This document shows positions 37,795 through 47,497 of a stretch of 64,000 nucleotides of DNA, piece by piece. Made by a program: the position numbers and the translations under genes. The stretch lies in contig OMWJ01000002.1 of assembly GCA_900314725.1 (NCBI GenBank), positions 62,001 through 126,000 of the forward strand, read 5' to 3'. Below the pieces are notes generated by a model. The model was not told the DNA's origin and searched no databases. It saw only the letters and a list, made by a program, of their open reading frames with translations. Origin of the DNA: an uncultured Bacteroidales bacterium. Its GTDB lineage: Bacteria > Bacteroidota > Bacteroidia > Bacteroidales > P3. Position 1 is the first letter of the stretch. The number at the start of each line of letters is the position of its first letter.

Positions 37795-40515
37795 TTGAAG
37801 ACTAAAAGACTTTATATTATATATTTGTTTTTAATAGTTTTTTTGCTAGCAAGTTGTTCTACTCATAAGGATAAATGGCTAAACAGAAACTATCATTATG
37901 TTGTAGGATACTATAACGCCTATTGGAATGGCAAAGAAGCTTTGAAAGAAGGTCAAAGAACCATTAATCAAAATTGGAAAGATGACTACACAAGAATACT
38001 TCCTATATATGTTAATGGAACTAATGAACAAGCTACTGCCATAAAAGGAAATACCGATAGAGCAATAGAAAAAGGTGGCAAGGTTATAAAAGTTCATTCA
38101 ATGCGTTTCTCTGGTAAAGAGAAAAATAAAGTTATTGATGACGCTTATCTTTTAATTGGTCAAGCGTGTTTTTATGCTCATGATTACAAAGGTGCAGAAG
38201 CATCATTTCAATATATAATAGGTAATTGGAAAAAGCAACCGGAAATATATCCTGCTATGCTTTGGTTAGCTTTAACTTACACTAAAGAAAAAAAATACAA
38301 CGAATCTGAAATAATGTTAAAGCAAGTTTATAAAGCTATTGAAGAGAAAAAAGCACCAAAGAAACTAAAGAAGATGATGCATCTTGTTTGGGCTGAAAAC
38401 GATATAGCACAAGGAAAGACATTGTCAGCTTTACAAAACCTTCAAATAAGAAAGAAAAGCATATTTGAACGTAGTTTAAACACTCGTACTCGTTTTATTG
38501 AAGGACAGATTTACATGAACAACAAACAATATGACAAAGCAACCAAATGCTTCAAATATACATATAGACATGCTAAGGATTATTCTATGCAGTTTGTTTC
38601 TCAACTTAATATAGCTTTATGTTTTGACCCTTCTAAAAAGAACAGCATATCTATTATTGAAGATTTGGAAGATATGCTTGATGACAAAAAGAATGAAGAC
38701 TTCTTAGACCAAGTATATTATGCTATTGGTGAGATATACTTTAGAAATAATAGTTTAGAAATTGCTTGCAAAAAATGGGAACAAAGTGTCAGATATTCTA
38801 AGAATAATAAAGTACAGAAAATGGCTTCTTCTCTTAGAGCGGCAAACGTGTATTATGATTCCTTGCAAAACTATGTAAAAGCACAAATGTATTACGATAC
38901 TGCTTTAAATCTAATGGATAAGGATTATCCAACAAGAGAAGTAATACTTTCTCGTCAAAGAGTACTTACTTCTTTAGTTGAAAATCTAAACAAAATAACA
39001 CGCTGGGATAGTCTTTTGGCTTTATCTGAACTTAGCAACGAAGAATTAAATTCTAAGATAGACAAATGGATTGCTGATTACAAGGCAGAACAAAAACGTA
39101 AGGAGGAAGAAGCAAAGATTCAACAAGCAATACTTGCTCGCAACGCCTCTATGAATAATTTTAACCAATTAAACCGTAACACAAGCAATTTTTATTTTGC
39201 TAATCCTACTACTGTTCAGAGTGGAAAATTGGAATTCCAAAGAAAATGGGGAGAAAGACCTTTGGAAGACAATTGGAGACTGAGTAGCAAACGAGAAATA
39301 GGTTTTGAAGACGAAGCATTAGCAGAAAACGACACTATAGATTCCACAGCAAACAAAACAGAGGTTTCTCCTTCTCTTACACCAGACAAAAGAGAATACT
39401 ATACTAAAGACATACCTTTTACTCAAGGAGCAAAAGATACTGCTAATATGATTATAGCCGATGCTTTACTTGAAGCTGGGTATATTTTCTTCCAAGGCAT
39501 TAACAATATACCAAAGGCGATAGAGACCTTCATTGAACTGCACACTCGTTATCCTAATCATATTAATGTGTTGCCTTCTTCCTATCATCTTTATTGTCTT
39601 TATGACAAAAAAGGCGATTACCCTAATTCAAACTTCTACAAAAACAAAATACTTACTCAGTATCCAGAAAGTGAGTATGCAATGATGATTAAAAATCCTG
39701 ACTATTTGAACGAAATAAAAAACAACAACACTCTTGCCGAACGTTTATATAAAACAACCTACGAGAGTTACGCTAATAATGAATTTCGTGCTACTATAGA
39801 AAAATCAAACAGGGCTATAGACTCTATTAAAGTAGGACCATACATACCAAGACTAAAATTTCTTTCAGCTTTGGCCAAAGGTAAGTTGTATGGAGTTGAT
39901 TCCTTAGCAGACAATCTTAATATGATTATTTTCAATCATCCTAATAGCGAAGTAACTCCGATAATAGAAAGACAGCTTCAATATCTTTCAGAAAACTATG
40001 ATATAAGAGAGTTTGATATAAAATATGACTCTACTCGCAACGCAAAAACAGAAGAAAAAGACAGTCTTACAATAGCAGACATCGTTCCTACAGATACAAC
40101 AAACAGCGTTAATAGAGACGATATTCTTGATGCAGAATCTTTAGTCTATAGAAATAAGGATATGCAACACTACTACTTACTATTCTTTGACGACAGCAAG
40201 ATAGATATAACCTATCTTAATAAGATTGTCAATGATTTCAATGCAGAAAACTATGCAGAAGAGAAACTTCAATCTACTTCTCAGCTCTTCACCCTATCTG
40301 ATCAATTGATTATGGTGAGAAAGTTTAAAGACAAACAACAAGCATTAGAGTATTATGACAATATTCAAAACAACGAAGAATTCAAGAAACTTTCACCTTC
40401 ATACTACAGGCACTGCGTTATATCCTTACAAAACTACTCAACACTGTATAACAGAAGAAACATTGAAGCCTATATGAAATATTTCCGTTTAATGTATTTG
40501 AAAGATAGAAAATAA
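37795..40515 (+). CDS. SprE/PorW-like TPR lipoprotein
   Basis: 906-residue lipoprotein: signal peptide with lipobox LLASC (Cys21), then repeated TPR-type helices in two blocks (about 110-380 and 560-700) separated by a Lys/Glu-rich coiled region (about 420-450). The opening (Trp/Asn/Tyr-rich KWLNRNYHYVVGYYNAYWNG) and the layout match SprE/PorW, an outer-membrane lipoprotein needed by type IX secretion. The start is TTG; there is no ATG before the signal peptide. The final ~100 residues (HYYLLFFDDSKIDITYLNKI) form a separate globular domain. No other secretion gene lies in the window. Confidence 0.72.
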   Translation: MKTKRLYIIYLFLIVFLLASCSTHKDKWLNRNYHYVVGYYNAYWNGKEALKEGQRTINQNWKDDYTRILPIYVNGTNEQATAIKGNTDRAIEKGGKVIKVHSMRFSGKEKNKVIDDAYLLIGQACFYAHDYKGAEASFQYIIGNWKKQPEIYPAMLWLALTYTKEKKYNESEIMLKQVYKAIEEKKAPKKLKKMMHLVWAENDIAQGKTLSALQNLQIRKKSIFERSLNTRTRFIEGQIYMNNKQYDKATKCFKYTYRHAKDYSMQFVSQLNIALCFDPSKKNSISIIEDLEDMLDDKKNEDFLDQVYYAIGEIYFRNNSLEIACKKWEQSVRYSKNNKVQKMASSLRAANVYYDSLQNYVKAQMYYDTALNLMDKDYPTREVILSRQRVLTSLVENLNKITRWDSLLALSELSNEELNSKIDKWIADYKAEQKRKEEEAKIQQAILARNASMNNFNQLNRNTSNFYFANPTTVQSGKLEFQRKWGERPLEDNWRLSSKREIGFEDEALAENDTIDSTANKTEVSPSLTPDKREYYTKDIPFTQGAKDTANMIIADALLEAGYIFFQGINNIPKAIETFIELHTRYPNHINVLPSSYHLYCLYDKKGDYPNSNFYKNKILTQYPESEYAMMIKNPDYLNEIKNNNTLAERLYKTTYESYANNEFRATIEKSNRAIDSIKVGPYIPRLKFLSALAKGKLYGVDSLADNLNMIIFNHPNSEVTPIIERQLQYLSENYDIREFDIKYDSTRNAKTEEKDSLTIADIVPTDTTNSVNRDDILDAESLVYRNKDMQHYYLLFFDDSKIDITYLNKIVNDFNAENYAEEKLQSTSQLFTLSDQLIMVRKFKDKQQALEYYDNIQNNEEFKKLSPSYYRHCVISLQNYSTLYNRRNIEAYMKYFRLMYLKDRK

Positions 40516-40531
40516 AAACAAAAAAAAGAAT

Positions 40532-40927
40532 ATGAAAAAACATCCTTTAGTATCATACATTATGAAGATAACGACATTATCGCTCGTTTTGTGTTTTGTT
40601 GCTTTGTTTTCCTTAATATTTGTCCCAAAAGATTTTTTGTCATCTTATATACCTTATTATATACTAATGTTTTTCTTTGTAACATTTTTGGGCTATGGAT
40701 TTATGTATTATGCTCCTATAAAGCTGAATCTAAGGTTTGAACAAGCTTTTCTCATTACTCGTTTTTCAAAAATGTTGATTTATATTTCAGTTTTAGTTAT
40801 AGTTCTTTTGGCACATATTGAAAAAAATATTAAATTTGCAGTCGCTTATATGATACTATTTTTGGTGTATCAAATTTTTGATGTCATAACAATAAAACAT
40901 CTTAGTAAGAATAATAAAAAACAATGA
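40532..40927 (+). CDS. Small four-helix membrane protein, unknown
   Basis: 131 residues with four predicted membrane segments (about 12-32, 38-58, 70-95, 100-118) and a basic, Lys/Asn-rich C-terminus. I do not recognise a family; size and helix number recall AtpI-like proteins, but no ATP synthase genes are near. It is 16 nt after the SprE/PorW-like gene and overlaps the next gene's start by 4 nt (ATGA), so it is in an envelope-protein operon. Confidence 0.6.
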   Translation: MKKHPLVSYIMKITTLSLVLCFVALFSLIFVPKDFLSSYIPYYILMFFFVTFLGYGFMYYAPIKLNLRFEQAFLITRFSKMLIYISVLVIVLLAHIEKNIKFAVAYMILFLVYQIFDVITIKHLSKNNKKQ

Positions 40928-41349
40928 ATATGAAAACAATAAGATTATTTGGAGTAATATTTGCGTGTCTTATAGCAATACTTATGGTTGCTTGTGAAAA
41001 AGACTTAGGAGAAGATCATGATGTTTTGACTGGAAAATGGAGAGATGCATCCATAATATATAACTCCGAACTATTAGAAGAACAGCCTTGGTTAGCAAAA
41101 AACTACATTGAGTATGCTCCTTATAACAGTGCAAGAGCAAAGCGTACTGTTTCGTCTGTTACATACTACAGCGACTCTACTTTCAGCAAAGATAAAGAAG
41201 GCACATATACTATCAAGGGAGATACCCTTATAAGAGTAGATATATCAGGCAATGAACGTACATTTAAGATAATAACCATTAACAAGGATGAGTTTTCTTA
41301 TAAGAACTCAATGAATGATACTGTCGTTTATATAAGATTTAGAAACTAA
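40924..41349 (+). CDS. Small lipoprotein, lipocalin-like
   Basis: 141 residues with lipobox MVAC (Cys24). Either the ATG at 40924 or one two codons later could start it. The mature part opens with LTGKWRDASIIYNSE and closes with short beta strands (GTYTIKGDTLIRVDI, FKIITINKDEFSY, VVYIRF), the pattern of lipocalin-like Bacteroidota lipoproteins. Ligand and role are unknown. It overlaps the preceding membrane-protein gene. Confidence 0.65.
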   Translation: MNMKTIRLFGVIFACLIAILMVACEKDLGEDHDVLTGKWRDASIIYNSELLEEQPWLAKNYIEYAPYNSARAKRTVSSVTYYSDSTFSKDKEGTYTIKGDTLIRVDISGNERTFKIITINKDEFSYKNSMNDTVVYIRFRN

Positions 41350-41378
41350 TAGAATTAACAATAAAAAATATATTTATC

Positions 41379-42038
41379 ATGGATAAAAATCAAATAAAAG
41401 AAACCATAGCTAAGAGAGCCGCTTTGGAACTTAAAGACGGTTACGTGGTTAATTTGGGTATAGGAATACCAGGAATGATTCCTAACTATTTAAAGCCAGG
41501 AGTCAATGTTTTGATTCAATCTGAGAATGGTATGGTTGGCATGGGTCCAAGTGCAAAGGAAGGACAAGAAGACAAAGAATGGATTAATGCAGGTGGTGCT
41601 TACATTACTGCTGTTAAAGGTGCTGCTACTTTTGATTCTGCAACTTCTTTCGGAATCATTAGAGGAGGACACGTAGATGCTTCTATTCTTGGTGCTTTAC
41701 AAGTAGCTGAAAACGGTGATTTAGCTAACTGGATGATACCTGGAAAGAAAGTACCTGGAATGGGTGGTGCTATGGACCTATTGGAAGGTGCTAAGAAAAT
41801 AATTCTTACAATGGAGCATACAGCAAAAGGAAATCCAAAGATACTTAAAAAATGTACTCTTCCTCTTACTGCAAAAGGCAAAGTAAATATGATTATCACT
41901 GAAATGGGTGTTATGGAAATCACTCCAGAAGGTATAGTTCTTACAGAAATAAATCCAGAATTTACTGTAGAACAAGTACAGCAGGCAACAGAAGCAAAAC
42001 TTATCATTTCCAAAGACCTTAAACCGATGTTGCAGTAA
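41379..42038 (+). CDS. 3-oxoacid / acetoacetate CoA-transferase, subunit B
   Basis: Beta subunit of a class I CoA-transferase (ScoB/AtoA type). The opening KRAALELKDGYVVNLGIGIPGMIPNYL and the catalytic Glu in SENGMVGMGP are clear; 219 residues is the family length. The alpha subunit normally lies directly upstream, but here the upstream gene encodes a lipoprotein and the downstream one is alaS, so the subunit is alone. A strong terminator follows. It could pair with a distant subunit and with the AtoE transporter at 4.6 kb. Confidence 0.88.
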   Translation: MDKNQIKETIAKRAALELKDGYVVNLGIGIPGMIPNYLKPGVNVLIQSENGMVGMGPSAKEGQEDKEWINAGGAYITAVKGAATFDSATSFGIIRGGHVDASILGALQVAENGDLANWMIPGKKVPGMGGAMDLLEGAKKIILTMEHTAKGNPKILKKCTLPLTAKGKVNMIITEMGVMEITPEGIVLTEINPEFTVEQVQQATEAKLIISKDLKPMLQ

Positions 42039-42068
42039 AATCCTGTTATAAAAACAATAAAAAGATGG

Positions 42069-42100
42069 AAAAAGATGGCTAAATTTTAGTCATCTTTTTT
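42069..42100 (+). terminator. Intrinsic terminator after the CoA-transferase gene
   Basis: Stem AAAAAGATGGCT / AGTCATCTTTTT (one G-T pair), loop AAATTTT, and a T-rich end, 31 nt after the stop codon. The remaining spacer to alaS (42101-42504) holds repeat copy E and the alaS promoter; I see nothing else in it. Confidence 0.75.
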
Positions 42101-42196
42101 CTTTATTCCTTTTTTATTAATAACTGAGTATCCAAATAAGTTTGGCAATTTTCTAAGCAAGTAAATCATTATGTATCAAAGAAATAAAAGACCCTG

Positions 42197-42281
42197 AAAA
42201 AAGACTTGATTTTAAGAAAAAAAGACTAAGTCTTTATACTCAAAAGTCTTCGTTTTAAAAAATTAAAACGAAGACTTTTTT
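42197..42281. repeat. Phased 21/22-bp intergenic repeat, copy E
   Basis: Words begin at 42203, 42224, 42246 and 42267 (GACTTGATT, GACTAAGTC, GTCTTCGTT, AACGAAGAC), with steps 21, 22, 21. The last two form a perfect hairpin with the same TTAAAAAATTAA linker as copy D but different stem sequence. A separate terminator already lies 100 bp upstream. Confidence 0.85.
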
Positions 42282-42441
42282 CATAGACATAAAGTTGGTT
42301 AGAAACACACAAGAAGAAAGCATAATTATAGAGGAAAATAGAGTGAAAATATTTCTCATTATTTTGCATCTTTTTCGCATATAAAAGAGTCTGACAGAAA
42401 ATAAAAACAAAGAAATATTTCTTGAAAGAGAAAAAAAATCG

Positions 42442-42449
42442 TAATTTTG
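42442..42449 (+). promoter_or_regulatory. -7 box of alaS-typA
   Basis: TAATTTTG followed by CAG, with TTG 17 nt upstream at 42422-42424. The leader to the alaS ATG is about 50 nt. Confidence 0.6.
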
Positions 42450-42504
42450 CAGGTTATTTTGTAAAAAATGAAAAGATAGAACATAAAAAACATATTATAA
42501 TATT

Positions 42505-45117
42505 ATGACTTCTAATGAAATAAGAAAAACATTTATTGATTTTTTTGCATCTAAGGGACATACCATTGTGCCATCATCTTCTATGGTAGTGAAAAACGAC
42601 CCTACTTTGTTATTTACCAATGCGGGTATGAATCAGTTCAAGGATATATTCCTTGGCAATGTTCAAAAACCATACAATCGTGCTGCCGACTCTCAGAAAT
42701 GTTTGCGTGTAAGTGGAAAACACAACGATTTAGAAGAAGTAGGTCATGACACATATCATCACACTATGTTTGAGATGTTAGGCAACTGGTCTTTTGGTGA
42801 TTATTTCAAAAAAGAAGCCATAGCATACGCTTGGGAATTGCTTACTGAGGTATTTAAAATAGATAAGAAAAATCTTTATGTTACATACTTTGGAGGTGAT
42901 GAAAAAGAGAATCTGCCTGCTGATACTGAAGCTCTCAACTATTGGAAACAATGGATTAAAGAAGATCATATACTTCCGGGCAACAAACACGACAACTTCT
43001 GGGAAATGGGAGAAGTTGGCCCTTGCGGTGCTTGTTCTGAAATACACATAGATTTAAGAAGCGAAGAAGAAAAACAAAAGATAAGTGGTAGAGATTTGGT
43101 TAATAAAGACAATCCTCTCGTTATTGAGATATGGAACCTTGTCTTTATGGAAAACAACCGTTTGGCTGATGGTTCTTTAGTACCTTTGAAAGAAAAGAAC
43201 ATAGACACAGGTATGGGATTTGAACGTTTGTGTATGGTTCTGCAAGGAAAGAAATCCAACTATGATACAGACGTATTCCAACCTTTAATTCAGGAGATTG
43301 CAAACAAATGTAATACTCCATACGGGAAAGATGAAAAGAAAGATATTGCTATGCGTGTTATTGCAGACCATCTTAGAGCGGTAAGTTTTGCTATTGCTGA
43401 TGGTTTGTTACCTTCTAACGCTAAAGCAGGTTATGTTATAAGAAGAATTTTAAGAAGAGCTATAAGATACGGTTATACTTTCCTTGCTTTCAATGAACCT
43501 TTTATTTGCAACCTTGTTGATACTCTTGTCAATCAAATGGGAGAACAATACGAGGAACTCAAACGTGGAAGAGACCTTATCATAAAAGTAATACGTGAGG
43601 AAGAGAATGCATTCTTGAAGACTCTTTCAAATGGTATAGTAAAATTTGACAGGTATGTAGAAGAACATAAAGAAGGACTGATAAGTGGAGATTTTGCTTT
43701 TGAATTGTTTGACACTTATGGTTTCCCTGTTGATTTGACAGAACTAATGGCTAAAGAAAAAGGTCGCAGCGTAGATATGCAGTCCTTTGAAGATAACCTT
43801 CAGAAACAAAAAGAGCGTTCTCGTAATGCTGCGAAAATTGTTTCTGACGATTGGGTTGAACTTATAGAGAATTTTACTGATGTTGAGTTTGATGGTTATG
43901 ATGTCTTGGCAGAAGAGGTAAAAATTGTAAAATACAGAAAAGTAGAAACAAAAGGTCAAACTCTTTATCAAATCGTGTTAAACAAAACTCCTTTCTATGC
44001 AGAAATGGGAGGACAGGTTGGAGACAGCGGTTTATTGAAGAACGATAAAGAAAAGATTGCCGTAATAGACACAAAGAAAGAAAACAATCTAATCATACAT
44101 CTTACAAAACAACTGCCACAAGATGTTAATGCAACTTTTCTTGCAGAAGTAAATACTAACAGAAGACACAATATAGAAAGAAATCACACAGCTACTCACC
44201 TACTCCACTTTGCTCTAAGAAAAATTCTTGGTTCTCACGTTGAACAGAAAGGTTCTTACGTTGATGACAAACGTTTAAGATTTGATTTTTCTCATCCTTC
44301 AAAACTTTCTCAAGAAGAACTAAAACAAGCAGAACAGGTAGTTAATGCTATGATTAGAGAAGACTTTCCTGCTGACGACCATAGAAATGTTCCTATTGAA
44401 CAAGCAAAACAGATGGGAGCAATGGCTCTATTTGGTGAAAAATATGGGGACAAGGTAAGAGTCATTCGCTTTGGAGAAAGTATAGAACTTTGTGGAGGAA
44501 CACATATAAAAAGTACGGGAAGAATAGGAATGTTTAAAATTGTTGGAGAATCTGCCGTTGCTGCTGGAATACGTAGAATAGAAGCAGTAACAGGAGAAGA
44601 ATTTGAAAACTATCTTTATCTTCTTCAAGACAATCTTCAAAAGATAAAATCTTTCTTTGAAGCTTCACCAGATTTGATTAACTCTATAAAGAAAACAATA
44701 GAAGAAAACAACAACCTAAGAAAACAAGTAGAAGAATTTGCAAAAGAAGCTGTTGATACTCTTTACTCTAAACTCAAGGAATCAAGCGAAAAGATTAACA
44801 ATATAGACTACTTTGAGGCTGTTTGTCCTATTTCTTCTGAGGGAATGAAAGACTTGGCTTACAGATTCAGAGGAGAATTCAAAGACTTCTGCTTTGCTGG
44901 TGCTAACGAACAAAACGGAAAGGTGATGCTTACACTTATGCTTTCTGATTCCTTAGTAGAGAAAGGCTTAGATGCAGGTAAGATAATAAGAGAAGCAGCA
45001 AAACACATCAAAGGAGGTGGAGGCGGACAAAAATTCTATGCTACCGCAGGCGGAAAAGATAAAGAAGGTATCACCCAAGCAATGCAATACATCAAAGAAC
45101 AAATACATAACATATAA
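42505..45117 (+). CDS. alaS: Alanyl-tRNA synthetase
   Basis: Charges tRNA-Ala. It has 870 residues: the catalytic class II core (FFASKGHTIVPSSSMV, then HHTMFEMLGNWSFGDYFKKE), the tRNA-recognition helices, the editing domain with the zinc site HNIERNHTATHLLHFAL and later ELCGGTHIKSTG, and the C-terminal C-Ala domain ending HIKGGGGGQKFYATAGGKD. All standard domains are present. It lies 18 nt upstream of typA and is probably transcribed with it. Confidence 0.97.
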   Translation: MTSNEIRKTFIDFFASKGHTIVPSSSMVVKNDPTLLFTNAGMNQFKDIFLGNVQKPYNRAADSQKCLRVSGKHNDLEEVGHDTYHHTMFEMLGNWSFGDYFKKEAIAYAWELLTEVFKIDKKNLYVTYFGGDEKENLPADTEALNYWKQWIKEDHILPGNKHDNFWEMGEVGPCGACSEIHIDLRSEEEKQKISGRDLVNKDNPLVIEIWNLVFMENNRLADGSLVPLKEKNIDTGMGFERLCMVLQGKKSNYDTDVFQPLIQEIANKCNTPYGKDEKKDIAMRVIADHLRAVSFAIADGLLPSNAKAGYVIRRILRRAIRYGYTFLAFNEPFICNLVDTLVNQMGEQYEELKRGRDLIIKVIREEENAFLKTLSNGIVKFDRYVEEHKEGLISGDFAFELFDTYGFPVDLTELMAKEKGRSVDMQSFEDNLQKQKERSRNAAKIVSDDWVELIENFTDVEFDGYDVLAEEVKIVKYRKVETKGQTLYQIVLNKTPFYAEMGGQVGDSGLLKNDKEKIAVIDTKKENNLIIHLTKQLPQDVNATFLAEVNTNRRHNIERNHTATHLLHFALRKILGSHVEQKGSYVDDKRLRFDFSHPSKLSQEELKQAEQVVNAMIREDFPADDHRNVPIEQAKQMGAMALFGEKYGDKVRVIRFGESIELCGGTHIKSTGRIGMFKIVGESAVAAGIRRIEAVTGEEFENYLYLLQDNLQKIKSFFEASPDLINSIKKTIEENNNLRKQVEEFAKEAVDTLYSKLKESSEKINNIDYFEAVCPISSEGMKDLAYRFRGEFKDFCFAGANEQNGKVMLTLMLSDSLVEKGLDAGKIIREAAKHIKGGGGGQKFYATAGGKDKEGITQAMQYIKEQIHNI

Positions 45118-45135
45118 AATAAATAACAATAGACT

Positions 45136-46956
45136 ATGCAAAATATTCGCAACGTAGCAATTATTGCTCATGTTGATCATGGAAAAACAACATTGGTTGA
45201 TAGAATGCTTTATCAGGCAAAACTATTCAGAGATAACCAAGAAAAGAAAGAACTGATACTTGACAACAACGATTTGGAAAGAGAAAGAGGTATAACTATT
45301 CTTTCAAAAAATGTTTCCATTCGCTACAAAGATTTTAAGATAAATATAATAGATACTCCTGGACACAGCGATTTTGGAGGAGAAGTGGAACGTGTGCTTA
45401 ATATGGCTGACGGAGTTCTTTTAGTGGTAGATGCTTTTGAAGGTCCTATGCCACAGACTCGTTTTGTTTTGCAGAAAGCAATAGAGATGAACCTTAAACC
45501 AATAGTAGTTATCAACAAAGTAGATAAACCTAACTGCGACCCTGTTGGTACTATGGAAAAAGTTTTTGACCTTATGTGTGTCTTAGGAGCAAGTGAAGAA
45601 CAACTTGATTTTCCTACTGTCTATGGTTCGTCAAAAGAAGGCTGGATGAGTGAAGACTACACCAAACCAACAAATGATGTTGCCTATCTTTTAGATACTA
45701 TCATAAAATATATTCCAGAATATCCTCATATAGAAGGAAACACACAGATGATGATTTCTTCTTTGGATTATTCTTCTTACGTTGGCAGAATAGCAGTCGG
45801 TCGTTTGCATCGTGGAACTTTGCAGGCTGGACAAGAAGTTATGCTTTGCAAAGCCAATGGTGAGAAATACACCAGCAAGATAAAAGAGATGTATGTCTTT
45901 GAAGGTCTTGCCAAAGAAAAAATAAAGACACCTGTACAAGCAGGAGAAATAGTTGCCTGCTTAGGTATTGACAACTTTGACATAGGAGATACTATCTGCG
46001 ACAAAGAAGAACCAGAACCATTACAGCCAATAAAAGTTGATGAACCAACTCTTAGTATGTTATTCACAATCAACAACTCTCCGTTCTTTGGAAAGGAAGG
46101 AAAATTTGTTACTTCCCGACATCTGAGAGACAGACTCTTTGCTGAATTGGAAAAGAATCTTGCCCTTAGAGTAGAGGAAACAGATTCTCCGGATACTCTT
46201 ATTGTTTATGGTCGTGGAGTGCTTCATCTTAGTATCCTTATAGAGACTATGAGAAGAGAAGGCTATGAACTTCAGGTAGGACAGCCAAAAGTTATCATCA
46301 AAGAAATTGATGGAAAGAAATGCGAACCTATAGAACAGCTTATCATTGTTACTCCTGAAGCCTACAGTGGAAAGATAATAGAACAAGTAACAGCTCGTAA
46401 GGGAGAACTTCTAAGCATGGAACCTCAAGGAGACAGGCAACACATAGAGTTCTCTATTCCTTCAAGAGGTATTATTGGACTTACCAACACTATTCTTACT
46501 ATTTCAGAAGGAGAAGCTATAATGGCACATCAACTTAAAGGCTTTGAACCATGGAAAGGCGATATGCCAAGCAAGAGAATGGGGGCTTTGATTGCTAAGG
46601 AAACAGGTCAGGTAATAGAATATTCGCTTAATAAACTTCAAGATAGAGGACGTTTCTTTGTAGAACCAGGTGATGAAATCTACACAGGAATGGTTGTCGG
46701 TGAAGGTCTTCGTCCTGATGATATAGTAATTAATCTTGTAATCACAAAGAAGCTAACTAATATGCGTGCTGCTGGAAGTGATGAAAAAACTAACATTGCT
46801 CCTGCTATAAAGTTTTCATTAGAAGAGGCAATGGAGTATATTCAAGAAGATGAATACCTCGAGATAACTCCAAAACATCTTAGAATACGCAAAATCATAC
46901 TTGATGAAGTACAAAGAAAACGTGCTAATCAAGCCAAACAAGCAATGAACGAATAA
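45136..46956 (+). CDS. typA: Ribosome-associated GTPase TypA/BipA
   Basis: Translational GTPase of stress and cold adaptation. It has G1 [14 protein letters not shown], switch I with [13 protein letters not shown]3 [17 protein letters not shown]4 NKVDKP, then EF-G-like domains III and V and the TypA-specific C-terminal domain ([23 protein letters not shown] in part). It has 606 residues. Its stop codon is 3 nt from the 3' end of convergent rnpB, so the two transcripts must share a termination zone. Confidence 0.97.
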   Translation: MQNIRNVAIIAHVDHGKTTLVDRMLYQAKLFRDNQEKKELILDNNDLERERGITILSKNVSIRYKDFKINIIDTPGHSDFGGEVERVLNMADGVLLVVDAFEGPMPQTRFVLQKAIEMNLKPIVVINKVDKPNCDPVGTMEKVFDLMCVLGASEEQLDFPTVYGSSKEGWMSEDYTKPTNDVAYLLDTIIKYIPEYPHIEGNTQMMISSLDYSSYVGRIAVGRLHRGTLQAGQEVMLCKANGEKYTSKIKEMYVFEGLAKEKIKTPVQAGEIVACLGIDNFDIGDTICDKEEPEPLQPIKVDEPTLSMLFTINNSPFFGKEGKFVTSRHLRDRLFAELEKNLALRVEETDSPDTLIVYGRGVLHLSILIETMRREGYELQVGQPKVIIKEIDGKKCEPIEQLIIVTPEAYSGKIIEQVTARKGELLSMEPQGDRQHIEFSIPSRGIIGLTNTILTISEGEAIMAHQLKGFEPWKGDMPSKRMGALIAKETGQVIEYSLNKLQDRGRFFVEPGDEIYTGMVVGEGLRPDDIVINLVITKKLTNMRAAGSDEKTNIAPAIKFSLEEAMEYIQEDEYLEITPKHLRIRKIILDEVQRKRANQAKQAMNE

Positions 46957-46959
46957 AAA

Positions 46960-47320
46960 GGGACAGTATCTGTAAGCCGGGTTCTGTCAAGTTCTATCAT
47001 TAATCTAGGCTATATTTTACAATATAGCTCAATCATCCTACCCCCCAACTTTTGCCGAGCAAGCATTAATAGTTGGTATATTTGGACTTTCAACGCATAA
47101 GGTTTGCACAAAAAGATTATCGCTAACCTTTCCTACAGGCTCTTACCCTGATTTTCCACCCTTACCTGCAAATAAATGCAGGCGGTTATTTTCTGTTGCA
47201 CTTTCTGTCAATAGATTACTATTGCCTGTCTGTTAGGCAGTATGCTGCTCTGTGTTGCCCGGACTTTCCTCTCAAAGAACTGTTTCTTTCAGCGATAGAA
47301 CAATACTGTCCCCTCCCCTT
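46960..47320 (-). ncRNA. rnpB: RNase P RNA (bacterial type A)
   Basis: Catalytic RNA of RNase P, which cuts tRNA 5' leaders. On the minus strand the P4-side signature GAGGAAAGTCCGGGC is at 47257-47271 and the 3' signature ACAGAACCCGGCTTACAG at 46970-46987. Helix P1 pairs 47303-47312 with 46960-46969 (GGGACAGTAT with its inverse). A TAATTTTG promoter ends about 10 nt upstream. Length is about 360 nt; the 5' end is uncertain by a few bases. The U-rich stretch after P1 (46957 and below) can serve as a terminator. Confidence 0.93.
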
Positions 47321-47330
47321 TTTCAACTTG

Positions 47331-47338
47331 CAAAATTA
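47331..47338 (-). promoter_or_regulatory. -7 box of rnpB
   Basis: TAATTTTG followed by CA on the minus strand, placing the RNA 5' end near 47320-47325. Confidence 0.6.
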
Positions 47339-47376
47339 CAAAAACATTTTGTTTTTGACTAACATTTAGATTTAAG

Positions 47377-47463
47377 AAAAAAAGTCTTCGTTTTAAAAAA
47401 TTAAAATCAAGTCTTTACAGTGTAAAATCTTCGTTTTTACAACTCAAAATCAAGTCTTTTTTT
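47377..47463. repeat. Phased 21/22-bp intergenic repeat, copy F
   Basis: Words begin at 47384, 47405, 47427 and 47448 (GTCTTCGTT, AATCAAGTC, ATCTTCGTT, AATCAAGTC), with steps 21, 22, 21. It lies between the divergent rnpB and addA promoters. The last word sits just upstream of the addA -7 box, at about -31 to -23. No gene ends here, so it is not needed as a terminator. Confidence 0.85.
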
Positions 47464-47464
47464 G

Positions 47465-47472
47465 TACTTTTG
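47465..47472 (+). promoter_or_regulatory. -7 box of addA-like gene
   Basis: TACTTTTG followed by CA. A longer open frame from 47462 starts upstream of this box and can be excluded; the ATG at 47498 is 25 nt downstream. Confidence 0.6.
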
Positions 47473-47497
47473 CAAAACCTTAAAAAAGAGACTAATT

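Noticed and set aside
41490..42013. Long antisense open frames inside the CoA-transferase gene
   Set aside because: They mirror a strongly conserved gene, have Ser/Ile-rich antisense composition and no start signals.
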